DNA from: JABMMZ01 sp964600345
GTDB lineage: Bacteria > Bacteroidota > Bacteroidia > NS11-12g > UBA955
Length of the DNA: 38,862 nucleotides
NCBI GenBank assembly: GCA_964600345.1
Contig: CAZRKA010000006.1
Location: 1-38,862, forward strand
Direction: 5' to 3'
Position 1 is the stretch's first letter. Each line of letters begins with the position of its first letter. The translations under genes were made by a program, and so were the position numbers. The notes beneath the pieces were generated by a model. It was given only the letters and a program-made list of their open reading frames with translations. It did not search any database and was not told where the DNA came from. Below are positions 1 through 10,200 of the stretch, in pieces.

Positions 1-2595
1 GTGGGCAATCGTTTGACTCGGGTGGGAAACCGCGGTGTCAGAGCTGTTGCGGACACAGTTTACCGCACCTATATTGTCGATAGTCTTTCAGATAAACTAA
101 CAATATACTCCATTGGGGTCTCAGAACTTGCGCACAATTATCACGGGGTTCCGATTAACGAAGCACCCGGATTCGGATATGAAATTTATGTGAATGGCGT
201 AAAGATTGACTGCCTCAGAGGAAGCTTTTTCTGCGGCAATCTGGATGCACCTCCTGTCTGGCAGTTAGGTACTTTCCGCGATACTGCCACTGTCAGAAAA
301 TCGACCGGCTGGGGAGAGGAAACGCTCAACTTTGCCTGCTTCGTCGGAGATACAGTTGAAATCAGATTGTTTACAAGAGATTGTATATTGCTTGGACATT
401 ACGCATACGCCTATTTTGACGTTGTCTGCGGTGATACCAGCAAACCGGTTCTTTCTCAAATTGAAGTCAATGATATCATTGCGGCCGATGAACTCAACCT
501 GTATTGCACACCAGGTGCAACTTTATATCTGGAACCACAAACTGATCTATGCCCGATATTTATGGGTAATATATCATGGACTCCTGCTAATCATATAGTC
601 GGCCCGAGTACATACGACTCTGCTATTATCAACGTAAGTGATTCAGCCTGGATTTATGTTTCTGCCGAATTTTCCAATTACTGTATGACAGTTAGTGTAA
701 TCGACTCTATTTTTGTCAGAAAACTAAATGCCGACCCTCACGATAATCTCCCTAAGATAGAAAAGAATTTCTGCGACTGCCGGCCTGATACAATTGATTT
801 TTCGGGAATAGATGTCAATACAATCTGGGATGGGGTACCAGTAACTTATACTTTGTCCAACGACCTGCTCATATTCAATCCTTGCGACAAGTTTTATCAC
901 GAAGCGTTCTGGAAGAGTCCTTCAACACAGACCACCATTAACAACAGTACCATAGGTGCGACATCGTGGACATCGGGCAATAACCGGGGTGCTATCGGGT
1001 ATGATACCATTACACCCGGTGGAAGCGTAAGGTTCAATGTTACCACTCAGGCAGGAAAAGACTTCTATATAGGATTGAATGCCAGCCAGTCGAGCCATAA
1101 CAACGACCTCGACCACTCCGTTCGCTTTAGCGGGACTACCTTAAATGCTTATTACGGCACTTCTAATCAAGCTAGTCTGGGCACTTATTCCGGCACCATA
1201 ACAGTCGATTTTGTAGTTGCCAGCAACAGAAGGGTGAGAATATACATCAACGGCACCCTGGTGCACACTTATTCAGGTGGACAGCTTTCAAGCAGCAGAG
1301 TGTTTGCCGATTATTCAGGTCAAAGCAATCACAATCCGCACATCAACTCAGCTTATGTACTCGGGCCAACAAGAAATATTAAAAATTTCGACCGTTTATT
1401 AAATCCGGCGCCTTACGAGCTGTATTTTGATTTCGTAGACCGTTGCGGTATTGCTGTAACCGATACAATATCCTACACTCCCGGCTTTGATGCTTCAGTA
1501 AGCGGAGATGTAATTCAATGCGGACTTAGCACCCTGACACTTAATACTACCTCATCGTCGCTGATAGATCAGATCTCATGGTCGAGTATCAATACTTTCG
1601 GTAACTTTAATGCACCGGATAATGGTACTCCTCTCAATACTCAGGCATTAAACTACAGCCCGGCACCTAACGACTACAACTTTAAACCAATGCAGGTAGT
1701 CATAACTGCCAGGTCAGGTCGATGTACTTCAATAGATACCGCCGAAATAACCGTAAACGAAATCCCGGTAGCAGACGCCGGTCCAGATATTACCACTACC
1801 CTCGATACATTTACAATCGGAGGAAGTCCGACAGGTGCCTGCATTACCTGCGGTGGATTCCAGTTAGACTGGACTCAGGGGAATGCATTAAGTGATTCTA
1901 CTTCGGACAATCCTTATGTGTACAAAAACCAGATAGGTGCCCCGTTCTTTGTCGTGGTGGTGCGCGATCCTGTAAGCGGTTGTTTCAGTTTTGATACTGT
2001 TGAAGTTTTCACCTCCCTTTCAGAGAAATCGTCATTCATGGACAATAAATGTCTGTCGAATATCCTTACGGAATTAAACTGGACCATGGTTCCGGAACCT
2101 AATATAATCAGTTTTGGAGTAGATTACTCACTCGACAATGGCAGAACTTGGAAGACGATTTCGAAACTTGAAGCAAGTAAAATCTACACACAGACAGCAG
2201 TGGCCTATAAGCTTAATATTGAAAAAGTAAATAACCAGTACGCAATTTACCGCTGGTATGCTGTCAATACCGCCGGAGAAAAAATCAAACTTACCATGCT
2301 TGATGATTTAAGTTGTCACAGCGGAAATGTTTATACCCTTTTTCCTAATCCTTTTAATAAAGAAATTGAAATTCAGATTGAATCAAATAATGGAGTAAAA
2401 AAGCATTACCTGGTTCAGATTGTCAATCAATACGGACAGGTAGTCCACGAGAAATTGATAAGTTTCACTGAGTCTGCAACTTTAAGCAATTTCAAGATCG
2501 AAGGACTCGGCGAATTGAACTCAGGGATTTATTTCTTAAACATAAAGAATAACGATCAGCTGCTTTACAAGACACTCATTGTAAAGTCAGAATAA
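1..2595 (+). CDS. Large secreted T9SS type A sorting-domain protein (5' end outside window)
   Basis: The reading frame is open from base 1 and ends with TAA at 2593-2595. There is no signal peptide at the visible start, so the gene almost certainly begins upstream and the GTG at base 1 is only the edge. Residues about 300-460 are rich in Gly, Ser, Thr and aromatic residues and look like a lectin or jelly-roll beta-sandwich domain. This is followed by Ig-like stretches with paired cysteines. The last 85 residues (from about 780) form a T9SS type A sorting domain: the LFPNPFNKEIEI start, a middle segment like VQIVNQYGQVV, and the end SGIYFLNI...KTLIVKSE. In Bacteroidota this domain directs export through the outer membrane and attachment to the surface or release. 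The specific function is unknown; an adhesin or surface structural protein is an inference. A terminator hairpin follows at 2627-2668. Confidence 0.85.
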   Translation: MGNRLTRVGNRGVRAVADTVYRTYIVDSLSDKLTIYSIGVSELAHNYHGVPINEAPGFGYEIYVNGVKIDCLRGSFFCGNLDAPPVWQLGTFRDTATVRKSTGWGEETLNFACFVGDTVEIRLFTRDCILLGHYAYAYFDVVCGDTSKPVLSQIEVNDIIAADELNLYCTPGATLYLEPQTDLCPIFMGNISWTPANHIVGPSTYDSAIINVSDSAWIYVSAEFSNYCMTVSVIDSIFVRKLNADPHDNLPKIEKNFCDCRPDTIDFSGIDVNTIWDGVPVTYTLSNDLLIFNPCDKFYHEAFWKSPSTQTTINNSTIGATSWTSGNNRGAIGYDTITPGGSVRFNVTTQAGKDFYIGLNASQSSHNNDLDHSVRFSGTTLNAYYGTSNQASLGTYSGTITVDFVVASNRRVRIYINGTLVHTYSGGQLSSSRVFADYSGQSNHNPHINSAYVLGPTRNIKNFDRLLNPAPYELYFDFVDRCGIAVTDTISYTPGFDASVSGDVIQCGLSTLTLNTTSSSLIDQISWSSINTFGNFNAPDNGTPLNTQALNYSPAPNDYNFKPMQVVITARSGRCTSIDTAEITVNEIPVADAGPDITTTLDTFTIGGSPTGACITCGGFQLDWTQGNALSDSTSDNPYVYKNQIGAPFFVVVVRDPVSGCFSFDTVEVFTSLSEKSSFMDNKCLSNILTELNWTMVPEPNIISFGVDYSLDNGRTWKTISKLEASKIYTQTAVAYKLNIEKVNNQYAIYRWYAVNTAGEKIKLTMLDDLSCHSGNVYTLFPNPFNKEIEIQIESNNGVKKHYLVQIVNQYGQVVHEKLISFTESATLSNFKIEGLGELNSGIYFLNIKNNDQLLYKTLIVKSE

Positions 2596-2626
2596 GATAT
2601 CATAAAACACTAATTATAGCTGCAGC

Positions 2627-2668
2627 AACCGGGTGCCTTTTTAATTAGAGGTGCCCGGTTCTATTTTT
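2627..2668. terminator. Bidirectional intrinsic terminator between convergent genes
   Basis: An 11-bp stem (AACCGGGTGCC at 2627-2637 with GGTGCCCGGTT at 2650-2660, two G-T wobbles) is followed by CTATTTTT. It lies between the stop of the plus-strand T9SS gene (2595) and the stop of the minus-strand TPR gene (2690). It can serve the plus strand well; on the minus strand the U tract after the stem is weaker. Confidence 0.75.
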
Positions 2669-2689
2669 GTACAAACCTCAATACTGTTT

Positions 2690-4222
2690 TTATTTTCCAA
2701 GCCTCTTAAGACCGGCTTTTGCTTTTTGTTCAATGCTGTTGGCGTATTCCTTGTTCGAGGGAAAATCATTTTTTGCCTTTGTAAAATAAGTCCGGGCATT
2801 GTCTTTTTCGCCCTTTTTCTCATAGATATAGGCTAACTGAAGTGCCGAATATGCTGCATAGTAGTAAGAGTATTTCTTTCCTTTTTCCATCACATCCTTA
2901 TACAAAATAACGGCTTGGTCAGCCTCATCGGTTTCGTGAAGTATTCGTGCTTTTCTGTAAGAGAGTTCCAGTTTAAACCTAATGTGGGTTAAGTTTATTT
3001 CTTTAATGGTTTTGAGAATCTTCATGGAGCGCTCATAGTACTTTCCGTCAAATAAAAGTCTTGCTTTCATTAAGTCTGATGGCCACGACAAATTCTCAGT
3101 TGCTTCGCGTTCAGCCTGTTTATCTTCCTCAATGATTGCAGATCCGTGTTTTCTGCATAAAGAATAGTAAGTCTTAGCGCCGGCTTCGTCATTCTTAATC
3201 TGACACAACCATGATAAATTCCTGTAGGCAGACTTAAGGTAGTTTTTGCCTTTATACTTTACCGTAAATATTCTGAAATAATTGTCTGCATCATTGTCGA
3301 GTCGTCTCATTTTTGCAAGACCCAGCATAAAATCCATATAATAAAAAGGATATGAATGATGGTGAGGTGGTTTGGCTTTGAGGATTTCAATCATCTCATC
3401 ATTCATCCCGTTGTAGCCCGCTACAGTAGCACGCATGTAATTCTCCAGCAATCCCGTTTTGTAATGTCTTGTATAAGGTTCTATTGTGTTCCAGGCAGAC
3501 TGTGAATTTTTATTCAGGTGATGCTGAATCATCGAATAAATAAAGGCTGCTTCCAGACGCAGACAAACATGTTCCTTGTAGGTCTGATCACTTTTGAGAT
3601 AGGTTTCAATCTCTTCAAGACCGGTTTTCATATCTCCCTGAAATCCGATAAGCTTAGCCAGCCACTGATACTTCGACGGTACAGAACTAAAAGCACATGA
3701 AAGCAATCCGTAATTTTTATTGTCGGCGAGAAATGAAGGAAACATCTTGCGGTTCTCCTTGAGGTATTTATAGGCTCCCTGAATATCACTTCCGGCCGAA
3801 AAATTTTCGTTAAACTTAAGACGAATCAATCCCCGGTGTATGAACATATCCGATAAAATGTGCCGGTACCAGGCATTATTAAATTCGCATTTCTGAACTT
3901 TTCTGATTAGCTCATCCCACGATTTTTCACTTGATTTATATAAATCAGCGTCTTCAGAGATAAAAAGCTTTAGAAAAATTATACTTTCAGTCATCCACGG
4001 TAGAGCAATATTATCGGGATTACTTTCTGCTTCGCTTTCAAGTATAGGTGTCGCCTCGTCGAACTTCAATTCATATATCAACTTCTGAGCCTTCAGACAA
4101 TGTTCGTTCATCACAAACACCGTTTTACCCGCTGCTGCTTCGTTTATACACAGAAAAAACATTACGTAAAAAAAAAGAACATGGCATAACATGTTCTTTT
4201 TATATCTCTGCTTTAAAAGCAT
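2690..4222 (-). CDS. Exported TPR-like repeat protein
   Basis: The 510-residue product has a plausible signal peptide: basic residues KQRYKK at 4-9, a hydrophobic core at about 11-26 and an AAAG cleavage region at about 29-32. The rest is alpha-helical with degenerate tetratricopeptide-like units. Examples are the segment near residues 40-60 and the clear C-terminal units (about 400-500, such as AYSALQLAYIYEKKGEKDNA) that end in a basic KAGLKRLGK tail. No enzyme motif is visible. TPR proteins in the periplasm usually scaffold complexes. The gene starts 6 bp after the stop of the zinc-ribbon gene and is probably cotranscribed with it and the Nif3-like gene. Oddly, a perfect terminator-type hairpin lies inside codons 8-18. 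The start at 4222 is preferred because later ATGs (4192, 4162) would remove the basic part of the signal peptide. Confidence 0.8.
   Translation of the reverse strand: MLLKQRYKKNMLCHVLFFYVMFFLCINEAAAGKTVFVMNEHCLKAQKLIYELKFDEATPILESEAESNPDNIALPWMTESIIFLKLFISEDADLYKSSEKSWDELIRKVQKCEFNNAWYRHILSDMFIHRGLIRLKFNENFSAGSDIQGAYKYLKENRKMFPSFLADNKNYGLLSCAFSSVPSKYQWLAKLIGFQGDMKTGLEEIETYLKSDQTYKEHVCLRLEAAFIYSMIQHHLNKNSQSAWNTIEPYTRHYKTGLLENYMRATVAGYNGMNDEMIEILKAKPPHHHSYPFYYMDFMLGLAKMRRLDNDADNYFRIFTVKYKGKNYLKSAYRNLSWLCQIKNDEAGAKTYYSLCRKHGSAIIEEDKQAEREATENLSWPSDLMKARLLFDGKYYERSMKILKTIKEINLTHIRFKLELSYRKARILHETDEADQAVILYKDVMEKGKKYSYYYAAYSALQLAYIYEKKGEKDNARTYFTKAKNDFPSNKEYANSIEQKAKAGLKRLGK
4168..4201 (-). terminator. 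Terminator-like hairpin inside the start of the TPR gene
   Basis: On the minus strand a perfect 12-bp stem (AAAAAGAACATG, arms 4190-4201 and 4172-4183, 6-nt loop) is followed by nine T. It lies within the signal-peptide codons of the TPR gene and about 28 bases after the stop of the zinc-ribbon gene. It could be the terminator of the upstream operon, or an attenuator that lowers TPR expression. The stem is seen directly; function is inferred. Confidence 0.6.
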
Positions 4223-4230
4223 ATGCTTTT
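4215..4230. repeat. 16-bp perfect palindrome at a stop/start junction
   Basis: AAAAGCATATGCTTTT is perfectly self-complementary. It covers the stop codon of the zinc-ribbon gene (4229-4231) and the start codon of the TPR gene (4220-4222). It might bind a dimeric regulator or fold in the mRNA to hide the start codon, but A/T-rich palindromes of this length can arise by chance. Confidence 0.45.
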
Positions 4231-5029
4231 ATTTAGCCGCTTTCAGTGACCTTACTCTGCGTTTAGGCTTTTCTTCTTCAACCGGCTTTTCGGTGTATAT
4301 TCCGGTAATTTCATTATCGACAAGTATCCTGCCGCAATGCTCACAATCAATAATTTTGAAATGCTGCTTGATATCACTTTGTCTTTGCGGTGGAATTTTC
4401 GCGAAACAACCTCCGCAACTGCCGCGAACGATTGGTGCAACTGCAATTCCGTTTTTCACATTTTTGCGAATTCTGCTGTATGCTTTTGACAAACGGTCGT
4501 CAACTTCTTTTTCAACAGAATTTCTCTGTTTCATCAGATCTTTTTCCTCGTCTTCTGTATCGGTCACAATTGTCTTCAGTTCTTTCTGTTTGAATTCAAG
4601 ATCCTTTCTGCGGCTTTCAATCTGCTCTTCGAGTTGTGCGAGCGACTGATTCTTGGCTTCCATGTGAAACTGAGTCTCTTTTATTCTCTTCTGAGCGGCC
4701 AGCACTTCAAGACCGGAAATTTCCAGTTCTTTGTTTAAGGCTTCAAACTCACGGTTGTTTTTTACCGATTCGAGTTGCTTCTTGTATTTCTTTTGTAATT
4801 CCTCCGATTGTTTAATATTGGCTTTATAACCTGTGATATCGACTTCGTAGGTTTTAATTTCAGCCTTGATATTGTCTTGTCTGGTTTGAAGACCGACAAT
4901 TTCGTCCTCAAGGTCGCTAACCTCCATTGGGAGTTCTCCCTTTAAGAGGTTCAGCTGGTCGATCTTAGAATCGATCTGCTGGAGTTCCCAAATCGCTTTC
5001 AGTTTTTTTTCTATTGATAAATCTACCAT
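4229..5029 (-). CDS. Coiled-coil protein with C4 zinc ribbon (DUF164 / zf-RING_7 family)
   Basis: The 266-residue product has a long heptad-rich coiled coil (about 5-190), including the family signature VKNNREFEAL at 89-98. It ends in a zinc ribbon with Cys205-x2-Cys208 and Cys229-x2-Cys232, then a basic tail (KPKRRVRSLKAAK). This architecture matches the bacterial C4-type zinc-ribbon family (DUF164, related to chlamydial CdsZ and H. pylori HP0958). Members have been linked to RNA or protein binding and to secretion or flagellar assembly, but the role in Bacteroidota is not known to me. The gene starts 3 bp after the stop of the Nif3-like gene and is followed after 6 bp by the TPR gene. This pairing with Nif3-like genes recurs in Bacteroidota and supports an operon. 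Confidence 0.9.
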   Translation of the reverse strand: MVDLSIEKKLKAIWELQQIDSKIDQLNLLKGELPMEVSDLEDEIVGLQTRQDNIKAEIKTYEVDITGYKANIKQSEELQKKYKKQLESVKNNREFEALNKELEISGLEVLAAQKRIKETQFHMEAKNQSLAQLEEQIESRRKDLEFKQKELKTIVTDTEDEEKDLMKQRNSVEKEVDDRLSKAYSRIRKNVKNGIAVAPIVRGSCGGCFAKIPPQRQSDIKQHFKIIDCEHCGRILVDNEITGIYTEKPVEEEKPKRRVRSLKAAK

Positions 5030-5032
5030 GGT

Positions 5033-6130
5033 TTACTTATGATAATGTATTGGGTTTGTGGATGTTTCGCAAAAACGGACCGCAAAATTAGGAAATTTTT
5101 CTTGAATTACCTCACAAAATAGTTGCAGGGTCGAAATTTCCGATTCGTAGTGGCCTATATCGCAAAACATCAGAGAACCGATTGCATCAAAGAATTCGTG
5201 GTACTTGACATCAGCCGTTACAAATGCATCCGCTCCTGCCCTTTTTGCGGCCTGAAGTAAAAAGCTTCCCGAACCCCCGCAAACCGCCACTTTGCTGATT
5301 TTATTTTCGTATTTAGTATGTCTTATCACCTGCAGATTCAATTGATTCTTCAACATATTTAGAAATTTCCCTGCTTCCATCGGCTTGTTCAGTTCTCCTA
5401 TTACACCCGAACCTAGCTCCTGGCTGGTATTCGCCAGAGGTACAATTTCGTATGCCATTTCTTCGTAAGGATGAACCGCACGGGCGGCTTCGATAATAGT
5501 CTCAGACATATAAACCGGCGCCAAAACCTCCATCCGCAACTCTTCAACTATTTCTCTTTTCCCTGTTTCTCCGGCAAATGGCTTAGCACCGGCTTCGGGT
5601 TTGAAGCTGCCCTTACCGCCGAAAACGAAACTACATTCACTGTAATTGCCTATTCTGCCGGCTCCTGCTTCAAAAACGGCAGTTCTTATTGATTCTGCAG
5701 CTGAGGCAGGTGTGTATAACTGTATTTTGACAAACTGACCCTGTTTAGGCTGCAAAATGCGTAAACCGGAGAGCCCAATCAATTGAGCCAGTTTCTGATT
5801 GACACCCTTGTTCAGTACGTTGTCGAGATTGGTATGGGCTGCGTATATGGCAATATCGTGTCTGATAGCCTTAATAAGCGTTCTTTCCACATCATTTTTC
5901 CCGCTGATTCTCTTTAGTCCTTTAAATATCAATGGGTGATGTGCTATGACAATATCGCATCCCTTTGCAATGGCTTCATCAATAACAGCTTCCGTACTGT
6001 CGAGACACAGAAGTGCCGAGCTTACTTCCCTGTCGGGATTACCGGTCTGCAACCCTGCATTGTCGTAGGATTCCTGATATACAGGGGGTGCAACTTTCTC
6101 TATAATCTGTATTAAATCTTTTACTTTCAT
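5033..6130 (-). CDS. Nif3-like dinuclear metal-centre protein
   Basis: The 365-residue product, counted from the ATG at 6130, begins MKVKDLIQIIEK, the usual start of this family; a TTG at 6154 only adds eight unlike residues. Metal-ligand motifs are visible: VIAHHPLIFKG (His64-His65), AAHTNLDN (His99, Asp103) and the C-terminal DIGHYESE. The central part, about 130-240, matches the inserted PII/CutA-like domain of the longer YqfO-type members. Nif3/YbgI/YqfO proteins form hexameric rings with two metal ions. They are often annotated as GTP cyclohydrolase I type 2, an activity reported for some homologues but not general, so I do not assign it. The next gene starts 3 bp downstream. Confidence 0.92.
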   Translation of the reverse strand: MKVKDLIQIIEKVAPPVYQESYDNAGLQTGNPDREVSSALLCLDSTEAVIDEAIAKGCDIVIAHHPLIFKGLKRISGKNDVERTLIKAIRHDIAIYAAHTNLDNVLNKGVNQKLAQLIGLSGLRILQPKQGQFVKIQLYTPASAAESIRTAVFEAGAGRIGNYSECSFVFGGKGSFKPEAGAKPFAGETGKREIVEELRMEVLAPVYMSETIIEAARAVHPYEEMAYEIVPLANTSQELGSGVIGELNKPMEAGKFLNMLKNQLNLQVIRHTKYENKISKVAVCGGSGSFLLQAAKRAGADAFVTADVKYHEFFDAIGSLMFCDIGHYESEISTLQLFCEVIQEKFPNFAVRFCETSTNPIHYHK

Positions 6131-6170
6131 ATATACTTCAATTGCCCGGCACAATCCGGGTGAATCACGA

Positions 6171-6178
6171 CAAAAGTA
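6171..6178 (-). promoter_or_regulatory. Candidate -7 box for the Nif3-like operon
   Basis: The minus strand reads TACTTTTG, an exact match to the Bacteroidota TAnnTTTG box, 40 bases before the ATG at 6130. No convincing -33 TTTG is present at the right distance. A small CCCGG/CCGGG hairpin lies in the leader. Confidence 0.4.
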
Positions 6179-6186
6179 TGATTATG

Positions 6187-7149
6187 TCAGCGATTTTTGA
6201 AGCTGCGGTCGCTAAGTGACAACAAAAAACTTAAGAGGTCTGCTTTTTCAGCTTCGGTAAAATTAATCGGACTAAGCATAGTGCTGTCCATATTAACAGG
6301 TTTGTTTACAATTTTATAAGGGTCAGAATAGTATTCAATTACCTCCTTCAGGGTTTTAAAACTCCCGTTGTGCATATAGGGCGCAGTTACACCCACATTG
6401 CGGAGACCGGGCACTTTAAACTTTCCTAAATCACTGCTATCTCCGCTGATTTTGAACCTGCCGGGATCATTCCATTTCAGTCCATCATAAAGTCCGATAT
6501 TTCTGAATTCGTCTCCTGTAAAATCCGGTCCGAAATGACAGTCAAAACACTTAGCCCTGTCGCTAAGAAATATTTCCCTTCCCCTTACAGCCGATTCGCT
6601 TAAGACATTTGGTCTATCAGACATATAATCGTCGAAAGGTGTGTTGGATGTTTCCAAACTTCTTTCAAAATCTGCTATTGCCAGAGCCAGATTTTTTCGG
6701 TCGGGAAGTGCTTTGAAAACAGACTGAAAACAACTGACATAATACGGATCTGCATTCAGCCTTTTAACCACCTCGTCGAAAGCAATATTCATTTCCAAAG
6801 GGTCTTCCACCGGAAAATGAACCTGATCCTCCAGATTCTTTGCCCTGCCGTCATAAAACATAATTTCCCGACCTTTGACATTCATGATGGAAGGTGTATT
6901 TCTCAATCCAAGTTTTCCGCCTACACCAACGCTCAAAGGAAGGGTATCCGAAAATGCAAACTCGGGCAGATGACATGAAGCGCAGGATAAAGATGAATCC
7001 AAAGAAAGAGCCTTCTCGAAAAACAGCAACTTACCCAGTGCAACCGGGTTAGCGGGGATTGTCTTTTCCTCTTTGTTTTTTATTGCAAGTATGCAAATAC
7101 CCACCAATGGCAGGAGTAAAAGGAAAAATTTCAACCTGATGCTTTTCAT
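6187..7149 (-). CDS. Di-haem cytochrome c peroxidase / MauG family protein
   Basis: The 320-residue product is taken from the ATG at 7149; a TTG three codons upstream is less likely. Residues 1-22 are a signal peptide or membrane anchor (basic MKSIRLK, then FFLLLLPLVGICILA). Two CxxCH haem-attachment sites are present, CASCH at 56-60 and CFDCH at 201-205. The motif APYMHNG (Met259) is the usual distal ligand of the C-terminal haem. Length and layout fit bacterial di-haem peroxidases, which reduce hydrogen peroxide in the periplasm with electrons from small c-type cytochromes. Some relatives (MauG) instead oxidise protein residues. No partner gene is adjacent. The Nif3-like gene starts 56 bp downstream but appears to have its own promoter box. 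Confidence 0.93.
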   Translation of the reverse strand: MKSIRLKFFLLLLPLVGICILAIKNKEEKTIPANPVALGKLLFFEKALSLDSSLSCASCHLPEFAFSDTLPLSVGVGGKLGLRNTPSIMNVKGREIMFYDGRAKNLEDQVHFPVEDPLEMNIAFDEVVKRLNADPYYVSCFQSVFKALPDRKNLALAIADFERSLETSNTPFDDYMSDRPNVLSESAVRGREIFLSDRAKCFDCHFGPDFTGDEFRNIGLYDGLKWNDPGRFKISGDSSDLGKFKVPGLRNVGVTAPYMHNGSFKTLKEVIEYYSDPYKIVNKPVNMDSTMLSPINFTEAEKADLLSFLLSLSDRSFKNR

Positions 7150-7155
7150 CCTCAG

Positions 7156-7190
7156 CAAAGGTCATTCAAATCTTGCAGAAATCAAATTAT
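7156..7190 (-). promoter_or_regulatory. Candidate promoter of the cytochrome c peroxidase gene
   Basis: On the minus strand TTTG is followed after 19 bases by GACCTTTG, one mismatch from TAnnTTTG, then CTGAGG and the ATG at 7149. Spacing is right for a Bacteroidota sigma-A promoter, but the first base of the -7 box is off consensus. Confidence 0.35.
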
Positions 7191-7207
7191 TACGCCAAAC
7201 TGAAGCA

Positions 7208-10200
7208 CTATTTTGAAAACTCAGCCAGCCATCCTGTAAGAGGATGCCACCATCCGGATTTATCTTCACTGAAGAGATAATAGTAGCCGTTGTAGAACTT
7301 ATATTCGATACATGGTTGCATGCTTATCAATTTACCATCAGTGTCTGCAATCCAAAAGTCGTTTTCCTTTGAATAAACTGCTATACCATCAGTAAAATCA
7401 TTGATCTTTTTGAATTTGGGTTCAAGTACCCAGACTCCGGCCGAATTAATGATGCCACTCATCAGTGCTGATTGCTGATTTATAATTTCAACTCTGAACA
7501 TTCCGTCGCCTATGTATTTAATATTTCTGAAAATTTGTTCGGTTAACAAATTACCCAAACTGTCACTCAGGTAAAAAAATTTGCCGTTGCCAAGATTCTT
7601 GATTTCGTATACAAATGCATTGTATCTGATGCATTCTGCCATGTCATTGTTCACCAGTCCTACAACATTTCCGGCCCTGGGTTTATATATTCTCAGATAT
7701 TCAATACTGTCATTAAATACATCCGGATACAGGTATTTTTGCGAAGCCATTATTTTAAGGTCAATAAATTCATTCTTTGCCTTATTTACTCCTGTTTTCA
7801 CAATGCACTTGTCGTAAGCTTTCACACCTCCATAGTGTCTTAAAGAGACCACTCTTTTACCATTTTTATTCCACACTACCATTCTGTAATTACTCAGTGC
7901 TATAATGGTATCACCCTGTGCCCTTAACTCTGAATTAAATCTGCGCTTTTTAAGTAATTCACCCTTGTTGTCGAAAACAAAACTTCCGCTTTTATTTACC
8001 ATTTTAAAATAACTGTCACCTAATGCAGTTATATCACCTTTAGAGCGAATTTTAGCGAGTTCACTGCCATCTCTCGAAAAAAAATAATAGTGATTTCCTT
8101 TTCCAAACACAACAGCGTATTTGTTCTCCGCACCAAAGTCAGTAAAATCCGGTTTAAGCAACCAGTTTCCGTTGTCATCCATCAGTCCCCAGGCGCCGTT
8201 GTAGTTAACGGCTACCGAGCCATTTACAAATGTTTTTACCTGTTTGAAATTCAATTCAGAAATCGGTTTACCATTAAGATCAGTAATTATCCAGCCTTTC
8301 TTGACTTTTACGGATGTAATACCCTCCGAAATGGCACCGGTTTTGGTTTGCTTTATTCCGGGAGCTTCAATGTTTCCCTTATTGTCGACTATCAGCATCG
8401 TATCACCAATTCTGGCCCAGGCGTATGCATCTCCGAACATTCTGGCCTCGGTAAAAATAGCTTCCGAAAGTTCGTTACCGTTTTTTATGACATAGCCATA
8501 CTTGACATTTCTTGAACGGAGAACAAAATAACGATTATCAGATTGCAAACGACTTATAAAACTGTATTCTGCCGGAATTATCTCACCCTCTTCTGCGTTC
8601 AGAACACCGTATTGACCGGCCTTGTTTACTGCTATGAAATTGTTGTGCACACAATTCTCGAGATATGTATATTTCAATACAATTTCTGACGACCATAAAA
8701 GATTGCCATTATAGTCGGCAGCGTTCACTGCTTCTGAACAAACATAAACATTTTCTCTTCGGTTGTTTTTTACATCAGGTTTTCCAAATTCAGAAAATCC
8801 CATGACTGAATTGAGGTATTTGGGGAAAGTTTTTAATCCCGCCGGTAATTGAAGCTCTACCCCATAAAAAACTGCTTTGTAAAACAGGCGCATAGTCCCA
8901 TTAAAAGATGGACTGATGTATGAACATATTGTGCTTTCAATTATGCTTAAGTCTGATTTGCGCATCAGTGCGAAATTGCCGTTGCGCCTTACAACCCTGA
9001 CAACTTTCCACGCTGTATCCGCAAACTGCCGGCTATCCATAAATGCATAATCAGGCCTTATTAAAAACTTACCGCTGCGGTTATTGAGTATGCCATACAG
9101 TTCATCAGAATACACAATACCCTTGCCCTGAATAGCCTTAAGGAACATGACAGAGCTACTTGTAGTCACTAAATCAATACTGTCATTTATCGCCGAAACC
9201 GAACTAAACATTGCTTTGAACAAGGTGTCATTCTGAAGTCCCAGAAGTCCGTAATACCCTCTGTGCTGAAACCATCTGGCTGTTCTGGAAAAATTCCTGT
9301 TCCGCATGCCCTGGAACATATTTCCGGCTGTATTGATAATTTGTTTTTGACCGGCTTTATACCTGCCCATATTTCTGAATAAACCTGAATCAGTAAATTC
9401 CTTCTCCGAATTCATTTCATATAATTTACTTGACCCGGGTCTGTATACCAGAATACTGTTGCTGTCTATAGAAATTTCCGAATATGCATCCGTTTTTAGC
9501 ACCAGCTTGGATTTAGGCAGGTAATAAAGCATTTTGTCGTATACTGTGTAAGCTTCTACCCAATGATCATTATTGATGGCAATTGTCCTATACAAAGGTT
9601 GAATCAGGATTTTGCCTTTCAAACTAATCAACCCCCAAAGATTGTTCTTTCTGAAAAACAGATAATTTGGAGAGGCAAAGGATAAACTGTCAATACCGCT
9701 GCCCAGCATGCTTGCACTTCCGGAAGAATCGGCGTAAAATTCTCCTGTACTTTTGATGAAAAGAAATTGCGGTGCCGCATACGAAATACATAAATCTGAC
9801 ATAGAAACGATATCATACCTGACGGAACCATCAACGATATTCAGAATGGCAAGATTACCGCCGGTCTGAATGAATACGAGTTTCTGAAATGACGCTTTTA
9901 ATGAACATTTTTCACATTTATATAAAGTGTCTCCCTCTAGGCTGTAAATGATGGTTTGTTTTGATTTTTTCAGATGCTGAGAATAAATCCACGGAAACAA
10001 ATTATTGTATTCAATTCCGATATTATCCAGAACCAGCTTCATACTGTCTGACAGCTTAAATATACGTGTTCTTTTTCCGTTGACACCCCTGATATTACCG
10101 TTGCTCAGCCTGTCAATCCTCTCATAAACTTCTTTCAAAAGAATTCGGTTTTTCGAGTCAATCAATCCAGACAAACCGCTATTCCACACTATGAACAAGG

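Noticed and set aside
5033..6130. GTP cyclohydrolase I type 2 activity for the Nif3-like protein
   Set aside because: The name comes from one reported homologue; the sequence supports only a dinuclear metal protein of the family.
8090..8515. Plus-strand open frame of 141 codons inside the WG-repeat gene
   Set aside because: It lies opposite clear WG repeats and has no start context or recognisable domain.
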